A stretch of DNA of 6,787 bases from Prevotella sp. GTDB lineage: Bacteria > Bacteroidota > Bacteroidia > Bacteroidales > Bacteroidaceae. This document shows positions 5,290-6,787 of this stretch, one piece after another. The position numbers and the translations under genes were made by a program. Below the pieces are notes generated by a model. It made no database searches and was not told where the DNA came from. It was given only the letters and a program-made list of their open reading frames with translations. The stretch covers positions 1 through 6,787 of the forward strand of contig JAJPYV010000306.1 of the NCBI GenBank assembly GCA_021204735.1. The letters run 5' to 3'. Position 1 is the stretch's first letter. Each line of letters starts with the position of its first letter.

Positions 5290-6444
5290 TTAAAGAACTT
5301 TCTTGTAGAGGTCTTTAATTTCTTCTTCGGTTACATCACGTGGATTGCCTGGTGTACATACGTCGGCAATGGCTTGTGCTGCCAAAGCGGGGATGTCACT
5401 TTCCTTGATGCCGAGATCGGTCAGGTGCTGTGGTATTCCGACACGGATAGCGAGTGCCTTAACAGCATCGCAAGCTGCCTGTGCTGCTTGTTCTGGGGTC
5501 ATGCCATCGATATTCACACCCATTGTCTTTGCAATTACACCGTATTTCTCAATACAGCATGGCATGTTAAATTCCATGATAGTTGGCAACAGAAGTGCGT
5601 TGGCTACTCCGTGAGGAACATCAAACAGTGCGCCCATAGGATGAGCCATACCATGTACGAGACCTAAACCAACGTTAGAGAAAGCCTGGGCAGCAATGTA
5701 CTGGGCCATTGCCATGCCCTCGCGCCCAACTGGATTTGTGGGCTCGTCAACGGCAGTCGGCAGGCACTCGGCAATCATCTTAATTGCCTGTAGCTCATAC
5801 ATATCTGACATTACCCATGCTGCTTTTGTGATATATCCCTCAATAGCATGTGTCAATGCATCCATTCCCGTTGCCGCTGTAAGTCCTTTCGGCAGTGAAT
5901 ACATCAGTTCTGGGTCAACAATAGCTACTGCCGGAATATCATTAGGATCAACGCATACCATTTTCTTCTGGTTCTTCTCATCGATAATCACATAGTTGAT
6001 CGTAACCTCTGCTCCTGTTCCTGCTGTTGTGGGCAGTGCAATGATAGGTATTGACTTGTTTTTCGTAGGTGCACAACCCTCCAATGAAACAACATCATAG
6101 AACTCTGGATTCTTTACCACGATGCCTATACCTTTGGCTGTGTCCATTGATGAACCACCTCCAATTGCTATTAGACAGTCTGCACCTGACGCAATAAATC
6201 TGTCAACACCTTGCTGTACGTTGGTTACAGTTGGATTGGGTTTTATTTCGCTGTAAATCTCGTAAGGAAATCCCGCAGCATCTAATACATCGGTAACCAT
6301 CTTGGATGTGCCGACTTTTATAAGACCTTTGTCTGTGGCTACTAATGCCTTGTGAAGGTTAAGGCGATTCAAAACTTCTGGCAACTCCTTGCGGGCACCA
6401 GCTCCGAAGTATGAAACTTCGTTTAAAATAAATCTGTTTGCCAT
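5290..6444 (-). CDS. fucO: Lactaldehyde reductase / 1,2-propanediol oxidoreductase
   Basis: This is a group III iron-dependent alcohol dehydrogenase that interconverts L-lactaldehyde and (S)-1,2-propanediol with NAD(H). It removes the lactaldehyde made from fucose or rhamnose when oxygen is absent. The 384-residue protein is nearly the same length as E. coli FucO and resembles it throughout, for example ANRFILNE at the start and VGLGLVHGMAHPMGA at 258-272. The nucleotide-binding GGGS is at 95-98. The four metal ligands are all present: D195, H199, H264 and H278. The final DVCTPGNPRDVT block is also FucO-like. The gene stands alone, with its own -7 box upstream and a hairpin downstream. No other fucose or rhamnose genes are visible. 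FucO is well supported over other group III enzymes, but substrate range cannot be proven from sequence. Confidence 0.93.
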   Translation of the reverse strand: MANRFILNEVSYFGAGARKELPEVLNRLNLHKALVATDKGLIKVGTSKMVTDVLDAAGFPYEIYSEIKPNPTVTNVQQGVDRFIASGADCLIAIGGGSSMDTAKGIGIVVKNPEFYDVVSLEGCAPTKNKSIPIIALPTTAGTGAEVTINYVIIDEKNQKKMVCVDPNDIPAVAIVDPELMYSLPKGLTAATGMDALTHAIEGYITKAAWVMSDMYELQAIKMIAECLPTAVDEPTNPVGREGMAMAQYIAAQAFSNVGLGLVHGMAHPMGALFDVPHGVANALLLPTIMEFNMPCCIEKYGVIAKTMGVNIDGMTPEQAAQAACDAVKALAIRVGIPQHLTDLGIKESDIPALAAQAIADVCTPGNPRDVTEEEIKDLYKKVL

Positions 6445-6492
6445 ATTCTTTTTATTTAAGTTGTTTATACTTTATATAATTGGTTTACAATG

Positions 6493-6500
6493 CAAAGATA
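6493..6500 (-). promoter_or_regulatory. Candidate -7 box of fucO
   Basis: Minus-strand TATCTTTG (6500-6493) fits TAnnTTTG and would give a leader of about 45 nt. No TTG is present 19-21 bases upstream, so an activator may be needed, as would suit a sugar-responsive gene. A perfect 10-bp palindrome, GATTATAATC (6535-6544), lies 35 bp upstream of the box and could be an operator. Confidence 0.45.
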
Positions 6501-6602
6501 GTAAATATTTTCGTCTCTTGTATCATCTTATAGGGATTATAATCTTTTTATTTTTAAGTGGTTTAACATCACCTGCCTGACATCGGATATTATGACAATG
6601 AA

Positions 6603-6637
6603 AAACAAAAAAGCCCCGATACCACATCGAGACTTTT
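6603..6637 (-). terminator. Rho-independent terminator on the minus strand
   Basis: In minus-strand RNA, AAAAGUCUCGAU (6637-6626) pairs with AUCGGGGCUUUU (6620-6609) around the loop GUGGU. This gives a 12-bp stem with two G-U pairs, and a U-rich tail follows. On the plus strand the same positions give two C-A mismatches, so the terminator works for leftward transcription. It ends either a gene beyond the right edge or the short RNA unit proposed at 6604-6711. Confidence 0.75.
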
Positions 6638-6711
6638 CTTGATATTTCTTGAATGTCTTAGTTTGTTAGAATTAAAGTAGCATTGTATTCTGAAAATCGT
6701 TAATTATTCGC
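6604..6711 (-). ncRNA. Possible small RNA of about 105 nt
   Basis: A promoter-like pair at 6715-6746 and the terminator at 6603-6637 bracket about 105 nt with no usable open frame. That is the layout of a free-standing small RNA or a terminated leader upstream of fucO. I recognise no RNA family in it. It could instead be the 3' untranslated end of an unseen gene to the right. Confidence 0.25.
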
Positions 6712-6714
6712 TTG

Positions 6715-6746
6715 CAAAACTACTAAAAAAATTTGACATAAATCAA
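6715..6746 (-). promoter_or_regulatory. Candidate promoter with overlapping CRP/FNR-like palindrome
   Basis: Minus-strand TAGTTTTG (6722-6715) fits TAnnTTTG, with TTG (6746-6744) 21 bases upstream. The -33 part overlaps TTTGACATAAATCAAA (6732-6747), an inverted repeat with the 5-6-5 geometry of CRP/FNR-family sites. The rest of 6638-6787 shows nothing else I can assign. Confidence 0.35.
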
Positions 6747-6787
6747 AAATGATGCTGTTTTTAATGGTAATTTCGCATAATTTTTAC

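Noticed and set aside
5345..5995. Plus-strand open frames opposite fucO
   Set aside because: They are antisense to a well-conserved enzyme, overlap one another in different frames, and show no recognisable protein.
6723..6785. Minus-strand frame entering from the right edge and stopping at 6723
   Set aside because: Only about 20 codons are visible, with low-complexity residues, and it overlaps the promoter-like elements. It cannot be supported as a gene end.

Overview
The window looks like a chromosomal segment from a member of Bacteroidales, most likely a Prevotella-type organism. The evidence is the low G+C content, AT-rich intergenic DNA, absence of strong Shine-Dalgarno sequences, a Bacteroidetes-style lipoprotein, and several promoters of the Bacteroidetes type (TTG, 19-21 bases, TAnnTTTG). 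The genus call rests on protein resemblance recalled from memory and is an inference. Every gene I can support lies on the minus strand, so transcription runs right to left.

From right to left: 6445-6787 is non-coding. It holds a possible short RNA unit (promoter about 6715-6746, rho-independent terminator 6603-6637) and then the promoter of fucO. fucO (5290-6444) encodes an iron-dependent lactaldehyde reductase / 1,2-propanediol oxidoreductase and is followed by an 18-bp perfect hairpin (5221-5265). Next comes a striking array of nine CACCTTTTC cores spaced 31 or 33 bp apart (4895-5161). It covers the promoter and leader of a 456-residue AAA ATPase with a DUF4143/nuclease-like C-terminus (3509-4879). 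The ATPase stop codon touches a 35-bp perfect palindrome that also contains the -33 element of pyrE.

pyrE (2797-3429) is followed 23 bp later by a small SRPBCC-fold protein gene (2351-2773). A 207-bp spacer made largely of three different tandem repeats then leads to argH (806-2143). Two bases after argH begins a lipoprotein gene (237-803) with four paired cysteines and an EF-hand-like loop. The window ends in the 5' half of a tRNA-Leu(UAA) gene (1-50), whose candidate promoter lies about 120 bp upstream.

Functionally this is mostly housekeeping metabolism: UMP synthesis, the last step of arginine synthesis, and reduction of lactaldehyde from deoxy-sugar breakdown. The ATPase and its repeat array look like an inserted accessory cassette between fucO and pyrE. 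They are the part most likely to represent an undescribed self-regulating or repeat-binding system.
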